Shown here one piece after another: positions 47,150 through 57,151 of a DNA stretch of 64,000 nucleotides. Within the stretch, counting starts at the first letter, position 1. Each line of letters begins with the position of its first letter. The notes under the pieces were generated by a model. The model was not told where the DNA came from, searched no databases, and saw only the letters and a list, made by a program, of their open reading frames with translations. Made by a program: the position numbers and the translations under genes. The DNA comes from Poa pratensis (lineage: Eukaryota > Streptophyta > Magnoliopsida > Poales > Poaceae), in contig CAMZMU010000055.1 of the NCBI GenBank assembly GCA_947311845.1, positions 21,384,465 to 21,448,464 of the forward strand, in the 5' to 3' direction.

Positions 47150-48170
47150 GAGTTATTGTTGTTGCCGTTGTGAAGGGGGCAATCCTTGATGTAGTGTCCT
47201 GTCTTGCCACACTTGAAGCAGGAGTTCTCCCTCTTGCAGTCATCCACTAGGGGCGCTTGTGGTAGAATCCTTCACGGGGATATCCCTCCTTCCTGGTTGA
47301 TTCCAAGTGTTCTGAGGTGTTGAGGTCGGTTGTTGGGCTGCCATGCACGTGGCTTTGAAGTAGCTCCTTCATGCTGGTTCTTACGTGGCTCGAACTTCCG
47401 TTGTGGAGTCATAAATTGGGCGGTGCTCCTTTTCTGAGATTAGTGCCGTGTTGATCATGGACTGGAAATCTGGAAACTATAGAACACTGAGTTGAGTTTT
47501 TATGGTCTGATGCATCCCATGAAGGAACCTGTCCTTTTTCTTTTCTTCTGTGTTGGTGTCCTCAGGTGCATAGCGAGCAAGGTTGTTGAACTTGGTCAGA
47601 TATTCGCTGATGGATTTGCTGCCCTGAGTGAGTGCCAGAAATTCCTGCTGCTTCATCTTTATGAGACTTGAGGGAATGTAGGCCCTGCGGTAGGCTTCCT
47701 GAAATTTTGTCCAAGTGACAGCGGGTCCATCGCCCCTGGCATCCTTCTGATTGTCCCACCAAACGCTGGCGGGCCCTCAAGGTAGTGGGTGGCGAAGGGC
47801 ACCTTGTCCTGCTCGTCCACGCGAGCGAGCTCCAGTTTCTTTCCCATAGTACGGAGCCAATCATCAGCCTCAAGTGGGTCGTCAGCATATGAGAACTTTG
47901 GGGTTGAGTACGCTGAAAGTCTTGCAGCTTTGAGCGGCCTGCGTGTGGGGCACCTTGGGCTTGCATGTACGTGCCAAACTCTCTCATGATCTGAGTCAGA
48001 TGCTGGTTGTGACGTTCATCCATCATCATCATGAACTGACTTGGGCTTGGTTCCTGAGTTGGTGGGGAGGAGGTGGTTGCGGGGGTACGGGATCCTCGCC
48101 CGCTTGTCGTGCGGAACGACGAACCGGGGTTCCTTGGCTGCCACTTGCACCGCTATTGGGCCTCATCCTG
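47150..48170 (-). pseudogene. Gypsy element 2 gag (frameshifted)
   Basis: The C-terminal zinc knuckle is clear: CFKCGKTGHYIKDCP at about 47180-47225. Upstream, Gag-core phrases are spread over three frames between 47260 and 48035 (for example MGKKLELARVDEQDKVPFAT near 47780-47847), so the gene is broken several times. An N-terminal Met-rich stretch (MMMMDERHNQHL) is near 48032, but the true start lies further upstream and is not certain. Confidence 0.7.
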
Positions 48171-48459
48171 GACGGTTAAACGGGTGACGACGCGTATCAT
48201 GAGCATCCATATGGGGAAAAAGTGTAACATCCAAGAAAACCAAATGGAAACACGGTTTGCAAAGACAACAAGCATGGTGTTATACAACGGCCGGTTGAGT
48301 TACAAGATTCTAGTACTCGCTATTTTACAAGAGATGCAAGATAAAAGATACAAGCCACTCGATACAAGACACACCACACAAGGTACATGATACAAGATGC
48401 ATGATACAACTCTACCACTACATCGTCCAAGGAACTAGGGTATCCTACAGGCAGTTAGA

Positions 48460-48470
48460 CTCTGATACCA
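48460..48470 (-). promoter_or_regulatory. Primer binding site, initiator-Met tRNA
   Basis: On the minus strand TGGTATCAGAG lies 5 nt downstream of the 5' LTR end, matching the initiator-Met tRNA 3' end over 11 nt. Confidence 0.8.
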
Positions 48471-48475
48471 AGATC

Positions 48476-51400
48476 TGTGGCACCCCGATCCAGATGATCG
48501 AGCTACCCCATATACCAGTCCCAGAAACACTGGATATATGACAACTTGATAAACAAAGACATAACCAAATATATTTAAGGCTCCGAGTTCGGACGGTTAT
48601 AACATTACAACACGGGGTGAGGCTCCAGCGATCGCGCAACAGGCGTACACAACAGTATGTACATTATTTTTCTAACATCGAGTCTCTATCAGAGATCGCA
48701 GCGGGTACGTAGGTAGTAGCGTGGCAACGTCGGCCTTATTCCACGGGGTTCTGCCTGGGACACTGATTCCTAGTTCTCGTACAGTGGGTACTCGGCGACG
48801 GGTGCAGCGGGGTCTGGCCACATGAAAAGCCAGGTAAGTACTTGAAGTACTCGCAAGACATTAGCCCAAAATCAAACAAGGCCTATCTATATGGCATGGC
48901 ATAAGTTCAGAAAGTAGCATGGCATGAGCTCGGGTATTTAAGTGCGAGTCCAAGCTTAACGGTTGGACTTAACTTACCTACTTACCTTAGTAGGGTGTTT
49001 CGTGTTATCAAGTGAGATCACATTTCTCACTCAACAACTCGTGATCACAACTAGGATTCCAAGCCTCTAGCCAACTATGGCTTATTTCTCAATTCTCAAG
49101 TCCTTAGCCAACTTTGGCTAGACTCTCAAATTACACGTGATCGTTGGGTTTCACATTAATTATTTCTCCAAGTTCGACTGGACTGACTCATAGCGTGACT
49201 TGACCCAAACATCGTCCCATAACCTAGGGACAAGGCTAGATTCTAGTTTTACACTCTCGAGAGGTTGCAACTTTTATCCACACGCTGAAGTCTAGGCTTG
49301 TACCGCCGGTACCGAAGTACTAGAACCGATCACGGCGACAGTACAAACCCACACTTCCACAACCGTTTATTCTACCCGGACACTCCCTGTGTAGCCACCG
49401 ACACGTCCAAGGGACCAAGTCTTATGACGAAGTGAATCCGGCACGCCCCCAACAGGCCTAGCTCCAGAACCTTCGCAAGACTAGCCCCGACCACAAAGGT
49501 AACCGACTAGACTTGCCAAATGGGTGGCGTCAAAGGAGGCTTGATAGAATACTCGGCCATGGTCCGCCCATATGAACGACGCATGGTTGTGCTGGTTGTG
49601 CTTGGTGAGTGGCACTATGTGACACAATCTAGTCGAGGGAGGTGGTTATCTTCTTAGTCCAATTTTAATTTCAGTCTCCAACATGATCCAAGCAACACAT
49701 GATCACATAATAATTTCAGCAGTAAATAAATCATATCCACCTCCATGTATCAATGTCCAAACTTAGCAAAAGAAAATGGCGTCAACCGATGACTGTGGCG
49801 GAGCTACCTCCGACCAACGCCTTCTCGTTCGACAAGAAAAAGAAATGTCAACCGGATGACTGTGGCGGAGATACCTCCGACCAGCGCCATCTCGTTTGAC
49901 AAAAAGAAAGGGGTGTTGCACAACATGTTAGAGATCAACAGATATATAGATGCGACAATATTTAATGCAGCATGACATGTGAGATGCAACAACAACCAAT
50001 TTAATCAATCAAGAAATTTTCTAAGGTTCGACCGAGCTTGAGATCGGGTTAACGGCTTGCCTTCAGCAGCGGGGTAGGGTTCGGGAACAACTTCCACTTC
50101 GTCGGAGAGGGTTAAATCTATTACAGGAATAAAATATGCATCAAAAACCCCTCCTAGGTCATCGAATAAATGCCCAAAAAATAAATTCCAAATAAATCCA
50201 TTCTGGTTCCATTGGAAAGACAATTTTAAAACAAAACCAGCAAAATTAGTCTCATATTTTTCTGACCATTTTTGAGGGAGAAAAAGCCCTCCAAAGTTTG
50301 GTTTATTTTCTGCCTTTTTCAAAAAGAAAAAAGAAAACAGAAAACGGTTCGGATAATGTTTAAAACGCTGACGCGCGGGTCCCACATGTCAGTGACACCG
50401 GTTCAAACGAACCGTTACGTCGCGGGGAAAACAGAGGGAGGTGGCGCTCTCGACGCCGGCGGAACTCCGGCGAGGTTTTGCGGCCAGGCGGAGGCTAGCT
50501 AGAGGGGATGGAGGGGTTCGGGAGGCTCACCGTGCACAGGGGTGTCACGGCGGTGAGGATTTGAACGGCGGGGAGGTCTCAGGCGGAGGACTCTCTCTAC
50601 CACGGCTCTGGTGTCGGGTCGTGGATGATTCCGACGATTCTGAGCACGGCACTGGCATCGCCACGACCTAGGGAGGCTACGGGCTGGTTTAATCGATGAA
50701 CAGAACCCTTCTGGCGAAGAATTTGTCCACGGCCGTGACGGCTAGGGCAAACTCGCCGCCGGAGTTGCAGTGCTCGTCGAGCTACGATTGGAGCAGGGAG
50801 GGTCGTGGGGAGGCTAGGAGGTGGATGCGGTGCTCTGGAGGTCGAGGGGAGGGCTTCTTATAGCTCTCGCGCGCGGAGGCCGCCATCAATGGCACGGCGA
50901 GGTGTCGCCCGCAGCGTGGGAGCTGTGCGCGCGGCGCGTCGCGAAACCGGTGGCACAGGAAAGCACGCGGGCGCAGGGGGAGGGAGTGGATAGGCACGGC
51001 GTTGCCGGAGTGGCTGACGGGCGGGCCCGCGGCGGCGCTGTACTGGACGGTGCGTCGCGTAGCGCCTCTGGCGTATGCGGCGGCGGCCGTGCAGCGCTCC
51101 TCCGGCGACGCGTGGGTGCAGGGAGGTGGGGAGAGTGAAGAGGAACTCACTGGGCACGGTGTGGAGGGGTGGGAAGCAGAACGACGATGACCACAAGGTG
51201 GCGGCGCCGCCTTGCACGGCCGTGCCCGTGGTGATCACGGTTTGGGGCATGCCAGAAGCGGCATCACCAAGTTTCTCTCAGCTCAGAGCTCCAATTGAGA
51301 TGAGGTTTTCACCGTTGTGCGCCAAATGGGAAGCCCTACAACTTTGCTTACTAGTGTTTTTGCAAAATCGAAAGTTGGTGCGACTAGAATTTTGGAAAAA

Positions 51401-51956
51401 CTATACTGTTCAAAAAGGAAACATTTGTTTTGAGGAAGCAAGACATTTTTGGTTTGGCCAACCTTTTGCTCTGGGATGTAGACACTCCTTGTGCTTGCAT
51501 CTAGGTACTTGCCTCCCATTACAAAAATCATTTGACTAGTTTTTTGAAAACATTTGAGTTATAGGGCAGAAACTTGAGTAGGGAAAAATATCCAATATTC
51601 TCTTAACAAGGTATCAATTATTTTTGCATAAATAGGCTACATATTTCCTAGGGATCATTCCCTGAATTTTGGAGAATTTTCGAGAAGATATTTAATACAC
51701 TTCCTTTGTAAAGCTCCAATAAAAGGATTTTGGGTATATAAGATAAAAGAAAATATTAAGAAAATATTTTTGGGTAAAAGATCAAGTAACAAGTGTACCA
51801 AGTGGGAGAGAATCCAAAACATAAGATCCCAAGCTTGGACCAGAATTTGTAAAAGATTGCAAATTGAAAGATCGTTAAACCGAGGAAAAATTAAATCCAA
51901 AGTCGATGGCAATATTTTTAAAGAAATTTTGAACAGCCAAATTTCAGGATGTTACA
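48476..51956 (-). repeat. Gypsy element 2, 5' LTR (3481 bp)
   Basis: Direct repeat of 40338-43739 with the same ends. It has a 106-bp segment at 49516-49621 that is absent from the other LTR. Confidence 0.9.
49516..49621. repeat. 106-bp segment present in only one LTR of Gypsy element 2
   Basis: In the other LTR, ACTTG is joined directly to ACACAATCTAG; here 106 bp (CCAAATGGGTGGCGTC ... CACTATGTG) lie between. There is no clear TSD or terminal repeat. It is either an insertion into this LTR or a deletion from the other one. Confidence 0.7.
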
Positions 51957-51961
51957 AAATT

Positions 51962-52977
51962 GAGGTCTTTTTTACTGTTAGAGAGGAGAATATTCATGGT
52001 GGCGGTCGTATGTCGTCTCTTTTCTCCCCTTGCTAGTGTGGTGCTACACTCCATTTTTATTTTTTTTATACTCTCAGCATATGTTTATGTAATTTTTTGT
52101 TGTTAAACACTTCTTCTTCTCCTCCTCCTCCTCTTTCTTCTTCAATTTACGCTTTCCGACGTCATTCTTGCATGCAGTCTATGCTCTTCTTCTACTAGTA
52201 AGTGTGCATGTGCAATGCATGTCTCAATCATTAAAAAACTACAATCATAATGATTTGCAAAGTATGTTACTATAATAAGTTTATATGTAAAATTGCATAA
52301 GTATGAAAATAGATCTATCAACAATGGATTACAATTCAAGGTATACACTCAAAAAAATCTTAAACCACATAAGGTCACCACAGTCCTAAACCAAATAAGG
52401 TCACCACAGATAACCATTTTCTAATCCATTTATTTCAGGGTGTAGAACTAGTAGCATAACTACAAAACGTTTATTAGAAATTATTTTATTTAAATTTTAA
52501 TCAATTAACATAATTATCAATGAAGCTGTAACTCGCAATATCACTACAAGGGGCAAGCGCTTCTGCTGTTTAAATTGGCAAACAAAGAAAATTTGAGACC
52601 TCTCAAACTTCACACAGCTGCAGTAAAATTCGAGAAATTTAGTATTAAAGTAAAATATTCGCCTCAACCAGTAAAAATGTATAATTTGTGGAAAATAGCA
52701 TATTATCACTGACCTAAAATATTTTCCTCAACCGGCAAAAACATATAATTTGTTTACCGGAAGGACTTTGTCCAGCATCCTTTTCCTTCTCTTGGTGTTT
52801 ATTCAAATACAACATTTCTTTGTGGGAAATAGCATATTCGCACAACGGACGGTAACATTTTATTTTACTTTGAAAGAGAGAGGGAATGGTAAACCCATTT
52901 GATGTGACATAGGTGGTTAGAGCTATTTTCCCTGAGAAAACAAGTATGACAATGAGTACATGATCTCACCTTTTATC
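51962..52977. other. Intergenic, no gene seen
   Basis: AT-rich. It has a short CTTCTTCTCCTCC microsatellite-like run near 52108-52141 and a duplicated phrase (AAACCA-ATAAGGTCACCACAG) near 52360-52410. No coding region or complete transposon is recognised. Confidence 0.5.
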
Positions 52978-52985
52978 TGGCTAAC

Positions 52986-53177
52986 TAGGGGCGGAGCCAC
53001 ACCTGACACCACGATCCATGCAATGGCCGGGGCAATGAGTAGACATTTTTTTGCCGATATATTTTTTTTGAGGGAAAAAGTACAAGTAGTTGTTTCGATA
53101 TGTGATTTAGCCTAACTACAACACATAATACAAAGTTGTCCCAGGGTTACCTTCGTCGAATCTTGGCTCCGCCCATG
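52986..53177. mobile_element. Short hAT-type MITE (192 bp)
   Basis: The termini are TAGGGGCGGAGCCA and the reverse complement of CATGGGCGGAGCCA. It is flanked by a perfect 8-bp TSD TGGCTAAC (52978-52985 and 53178-53185). It shares the GGCGGAGC core with the hAT MITE at 34925. Confidence 0.8.
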
Positions 53178-53185
53178 TGGCTAAC

Positions 53186-54443
53186 CCACTATTCATGAAG
53201 AAAAATGCTTCATATTATATTAGTCGACGGATGAGAGGAAATTGTAGGTCGCTTCGACCAAACTCGTCTCGCGTACGTGGATGTCCAGCCTTTTCATGAG
53301 CCCAACATTTCTTATGACACGGTTTCTATGCGATAGAAACGCAATAGTCCAACATAGCTAGCTAGTTGCAGCTTCAAACGGCAGTTGTGTACTTCATTTA
53401 AATTTGTAACAAAGTAGTATGACTTTTATTGAAAAAGTACACGCAAGGTTTTACAGAGTTGTATGGACGTTTTCGCTACAAGTTTGTGTTTTCTACGAGG
53501 TTTTTCTATTGCATACGTGTTTCTAAAGTGTAACAGACGTGTATGCCTTTCTTGGGAAATCATCCTCCAGATGTTGCAATGTTTATTGGGCGTTTGCTTC
53601 AAGTCTCAATGTTTTTTATGTTGTTTTACGTGCTTTTCAAAATGTTGCAAACACATGGTTGTTTTAATTTGTGCTTTTTTTGGAATATGTGATGGTTTTG
53701 TTTCAAATAAATTTGCAACAAAACATTTGTTGAGCCCACCTTTTAATTGTTGCAAATATATAGTTTTTTGTTGTAATTTTTAGTGCTTTTCGTTGAAACT
53801 GTTGGTGCTTTTGTTGCATGTTAATTTGCAGAAAAAAACACTCACACGTTCCTTTTTATGCTTCCCTCTTGGAGCCATACCATAGGTTTTTGACCCACCT
53901 TATCTTTGGTACCGGTACGGGCATGTTCCCTCAAGGGGAAGGCTCTCAGGAGTGTGAATAAGGTGGTTAAGTTTTATTTCGTAAAAAAAGGTGATTAAGT
54001 TTTCTGAGAAAATCAAACTTGATTATCTTTAACCAAGATTTTAGGAAAAACTATCGACATCTAAATATCATCAAAATAATATGTGAAAAATTATTACGAA
54101 ATGAATCTAATAATAGTAATTTTGTATTGTAAATGCTAATAGTATTTTCTAAAAACTTGGTCCAAGATAGTCAAATTTGTTTCTTCCAGAAAGCTAATAC
54201 ACCTTATAATACGAAACGGGTGAGTTTTGCTTAACCACTTTTTTAGCATTATTTTAAAATGTTGCGATGATTTGTTTCAATGGTATATCTTTTACAACGG
54301 TTGAGAAATTTTGTGGTAATACTCGGGATTTCTTACAATATTAGGGGTAAATTAACATAGTGACATTTTTGTTGTAACTATCAGATAGATTATGGCCAAA
54401 TAGATATATCCCTACGGTTAAGTGCATCTCCATCTTATATGTA
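53186..54443. other. Intergenic, T-rich, no gene seen
   Basis: It contains many TTTTGTTGCAA-like phrases and low-complexity T/A tracts at about 53400-53860, perhaps an old unclassified repeat. No domain is recognised. Confidence 0.45.
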
Positions 54444-55899
54444 CTAGCTAAATGCCCGTGCGTTGCAACGGGACAACAAATACATTTACATCACAGTAAG
54501 TCGTACAATTTATGTATCTAGTTTAATGCCAAGAGCAACAACATATCCGGTAATCTTTCATCGACACCTTATACGCACGAGTAGTAAGATCCAGTTACTG
54601 CCGAAATAATATATTTTTCTGGTGCATTTGGACGGCCTCACAAAGTATATTTTTTATGTTCATAATTATATTTGAAATAAAGGAAAAGAAAATTACTGAT
54701 TAAAAAAACTGAAGTTTTTCGCACCTTCAACTAAACCAGGAGACAATGATCTCGGCCAGCTAGTAACTGTCAAATAGACATGACTAATGAGTGGTACTCA
54801 GCATTTGATACAACACCTTGGGGCTTACAAACACTACAGGGCAACTACTCGTGGCGGTATTACTTCAGGTCACCGCATCTCCCAAAGAACTTCAGCAAGT
54901 AATTCAGGAGAAGATTCAGATCAGTATAAATACTTGAATATGAGTGTTTACCTGTGGCCTCAAAAATGCATTATTTGGTTTAAACTCATACTTCAGTGTT
55001 ATAGGTAAGCCAGAACTACTTGCGGATTCCCATGGTATAGTGTCAAATCAGAATCAAGCTGCTTCTGGCGACCTCGTGGTCATCGTGCAGGCACCGCCGG
55101 CCCCTCGCGACGGAGCGCTTCACTCAGACATGGGGGGCGCAGCAGAGGAGAAGAAAGAGTACATGAGAGATCGGGGCGCACAGAGCACTAATCCCATGGA
55201 GCAAAACTGTACAGATTATTCGATGTTACAGGGAGCAGAGCACGCGCCGCAACCATCGCCACGGTTGCCAGCGCCCGCCAAAACTACAGCAGAGGTCGCC
55301 GTCGCCGACCGGTCTCGGCGGGCTCAGAAGGACGGCACGACGCCGTAGTCTCCGTCGGACGCCAGGAGCGACGACGACCTGGGGGAGAAGGGCTCCAGTG
55401 CGTCGTCCTCGGCTGTGCGCATCGCGAACCGGCCCTTGATGCGGGGGTGCGTCTCGGCGTAGGCCTTGCGGGACGCGTACCGGATGGTCTTGTGGAACCG
55501 CCTGTTCTTGCGCTTCTCCCGGTACCGCATCAGCCGGGCCTCCCTCTCCTTCCCCTTGCTCCCGACCACCGCCACCGACGCCGCCGCCGACGCTACGCCG
55601 GCCGATAGCGCGTCCAGCACCACCGCTGCCTCCGACGACGACACCTGCAGATTAATGATGGGGATCGCTCGCCGCCGCTCACATGGTAGGATAGCGAGGC
55701 GCCGGCCGATTTGAGGAACGAGACATGGGAGGGGTGGTTGGTGGTGATGCGAGACTAATCGGAGGGGATTGAATCATTATTTTAACTCGGCGGTGGCAGT
55801 ACTGTAATACCTCCAAAAACGCAGGGGTAGAATCGGAACTTTAAAAAACGTACCATGACCATGACCATCACCACCTCTAGGCATATTATATAGTAGAGA
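54444..55899 (-). mobile_element. Non-autonomous Helitron carrying a CONSTANS-like gene fragment
   Basis: On the minus strand the element begins TCTCTACTATATAATATGCC and ends with the hairpin CCCGTTGCAACGCACGGG, then CATTTAG and CTAG, followed by host T. It therefore sits between host A and T with no target duplication, exactly the Helitron pattern. The plus-strand hairpin is at 54455-54472. It is 1456 bp long with no Rep/helicase. The captured CCT-domain exon is in the 5' half of the element and in the same strand orientation. Confidence 0.85.
55324..55650 (-). pseudogene. Captured CONSTANS-like (CCT-domain) last exon
   Basis: CCT domains of CONSTANS-like proteins act in the nucleus in DNA binding and NF-Y interaction for flowering control. 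The minus-strand frame reads [16 protein letters not shown] and then the CCT domain: [40 protein letters not shown]. It ends in DYGVVPSF and a stop at 55324, the C-terminal VP motif of group I CO-like proteins. A splice acceptor (TTAATCTGCAG) directly precedes GTGTCGTCG, so the exon was taken with the end of its intron. The B-box exon is absent. A His replaces the usual Arg in AETHPR and a Met replaces the usual Lys in GRFAMRT. It lies inside a Helitron, so it is a gene fragment. Confidence 0.85.
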
Positions 55900-57151
55900 T
55901 CATGGGTTATTTTAAAAAAAACTGAGGAACTAAAATACAAAACACGGTGCGCCTGGTTCTGAAGTTAGATGTTGATCGTGACCTTGTGGATAGAGGGACC
56001 TATTTTCGGCTCGCCTATATCGCCCTACACTTACTGCTCGCCATCCATGAATTTGATACTTCTACATGGGTCGCTCAGAGCATCTTCACCGACACCAGCA
56101 AAATGACCCCAAAGTCCAACTGGACCCGGACGTAAAAATCGCTCCCACTGGCACCTCCAAGTTTCCGGGTCTAACCCAAATATGTCCGGCATCCCGAGCC
56201 ACCCTAAGTTTGGAGGGTTTCTTCCACTCTTACGACATGTGTGTTATGTTTTTTAATTTAGTTTGGCCACAAGCAATCCACTCACGGGATCCTCTGTTAG
56301 TGCTATATGGCCACAGAAGATCCCTCGAGTGGATCGAGCCCCTCGCAAGATTTTATTTCATGTGGCTAGGTGTGGGGTAGGTGTGGTCATACCCTTTGTT
56401 TTTTCGCCACCTGCTACAAAAATAAAATTCATAAAAATCCTAACCCGAACATTACACCATTTTAGACCGGATACATGTCCTGCACCAAAGAGAGCTGTCC
56501 ATTGGCAATAACATAGAGTTGTAAGGCAAATCTATCTTCTACTGCAAATGCAGAAGTGTTTGGGAAACTAAAGTTTACAACTTGCAGCGCAACTAGTTGC
56601 GGAATATTTGCACTAGTGCTTCTTACCATGTGCGACCCAACACGTGTACCGCGTACGTGTTCTCCTTCCTTGGTAGCTGTACACGTGTTTGTTTGTCTAC
56701 TGCGGCAGGAAGAAGTTTCCAATCAAACAACTTCTGGGAAAGAGCACGCAAAAAATAACTTGGCCAAAATCTCGGAACTAGACGTGTGAGATTAGGTCCA
56801 CGCAAGTGCGCGCAACCACCGTCCACCGGTGGCGCCCCGGGCGGGCATGATCCTCGTGCCATTGCCGCCGCCCGTACCGATCCTACGGCACAGCCTCGCC
56901 GAGTCTTCGCCTTCGCCAGCTCCGACGTTTTCCTTTCTTTCCTGGTCGCGCTAGATCGTAGGCACCACCCACGCAGCCCGCCCGTTCCACCCCCAGCCAA
57001 AATCCGATTGCCCTCCGCAACCGAGTAGCTCCTCCAATTCCCCACGCCTCTCGTCCCTCCTCCGATCCCTCCACCAGTTCCACCGGCGACGCCGCCAACC
57101 GTAGCCTCGATCCCCTCCCCCGCGGCCCGAATCTAGGGTTTCCCGCCGGCG
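55900..57151. promoter_or_regulatory. Upstream region of the COQ10 gene
   Basis: It holds no gene. A segment starting AGAGCATCTTCACCGACACC near 56077 looks like one end of an unclassified DNA-transposon remnant; no partner end was found. From about 56770 the sequence becomes GC- and pyrimidine-rich, as expected for a grass 5' UTR and promoter-proximal region. CTAGGGTTT at 57133-57141 lies just before the start codon. Confidence 0.45.

Larger units (their letters stand above)
40338..51956 (-). mobile_element. Complete Gypsy LTR retrotransposon 2, minus strand
   Basis: Direct LTRs lie at 40338-43739 and 48476-51956, with a perfect 5-bp TSD AAATT at 40333-40337 and 51957-51961. Gag, protease, RT, RNase H, integrase and a chromodomain-like end follow in Ty3/Gypsy order on the minus strand. 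It belongs to the same broad lineage as element 1 (same LTR start, same PBS, same pol order) but is a different family: the LTRs are not alignable except at their ends. Several frameshifts, especially in gag and RT, inactivate it. Confidence 0.9.

Noticed and set aside
54780..54902. Short plus-strand frame in the Helitron that might be a second captured exon
   Set aside because: Only 40 codons, no family recognised and splice sites not convincing.
56077..56470. Possible complete DNA transposon upstream of COQ10 starting AGAGCATCTTCACCGACACC
   Set aside because: No matching inverted end or target duplication found.
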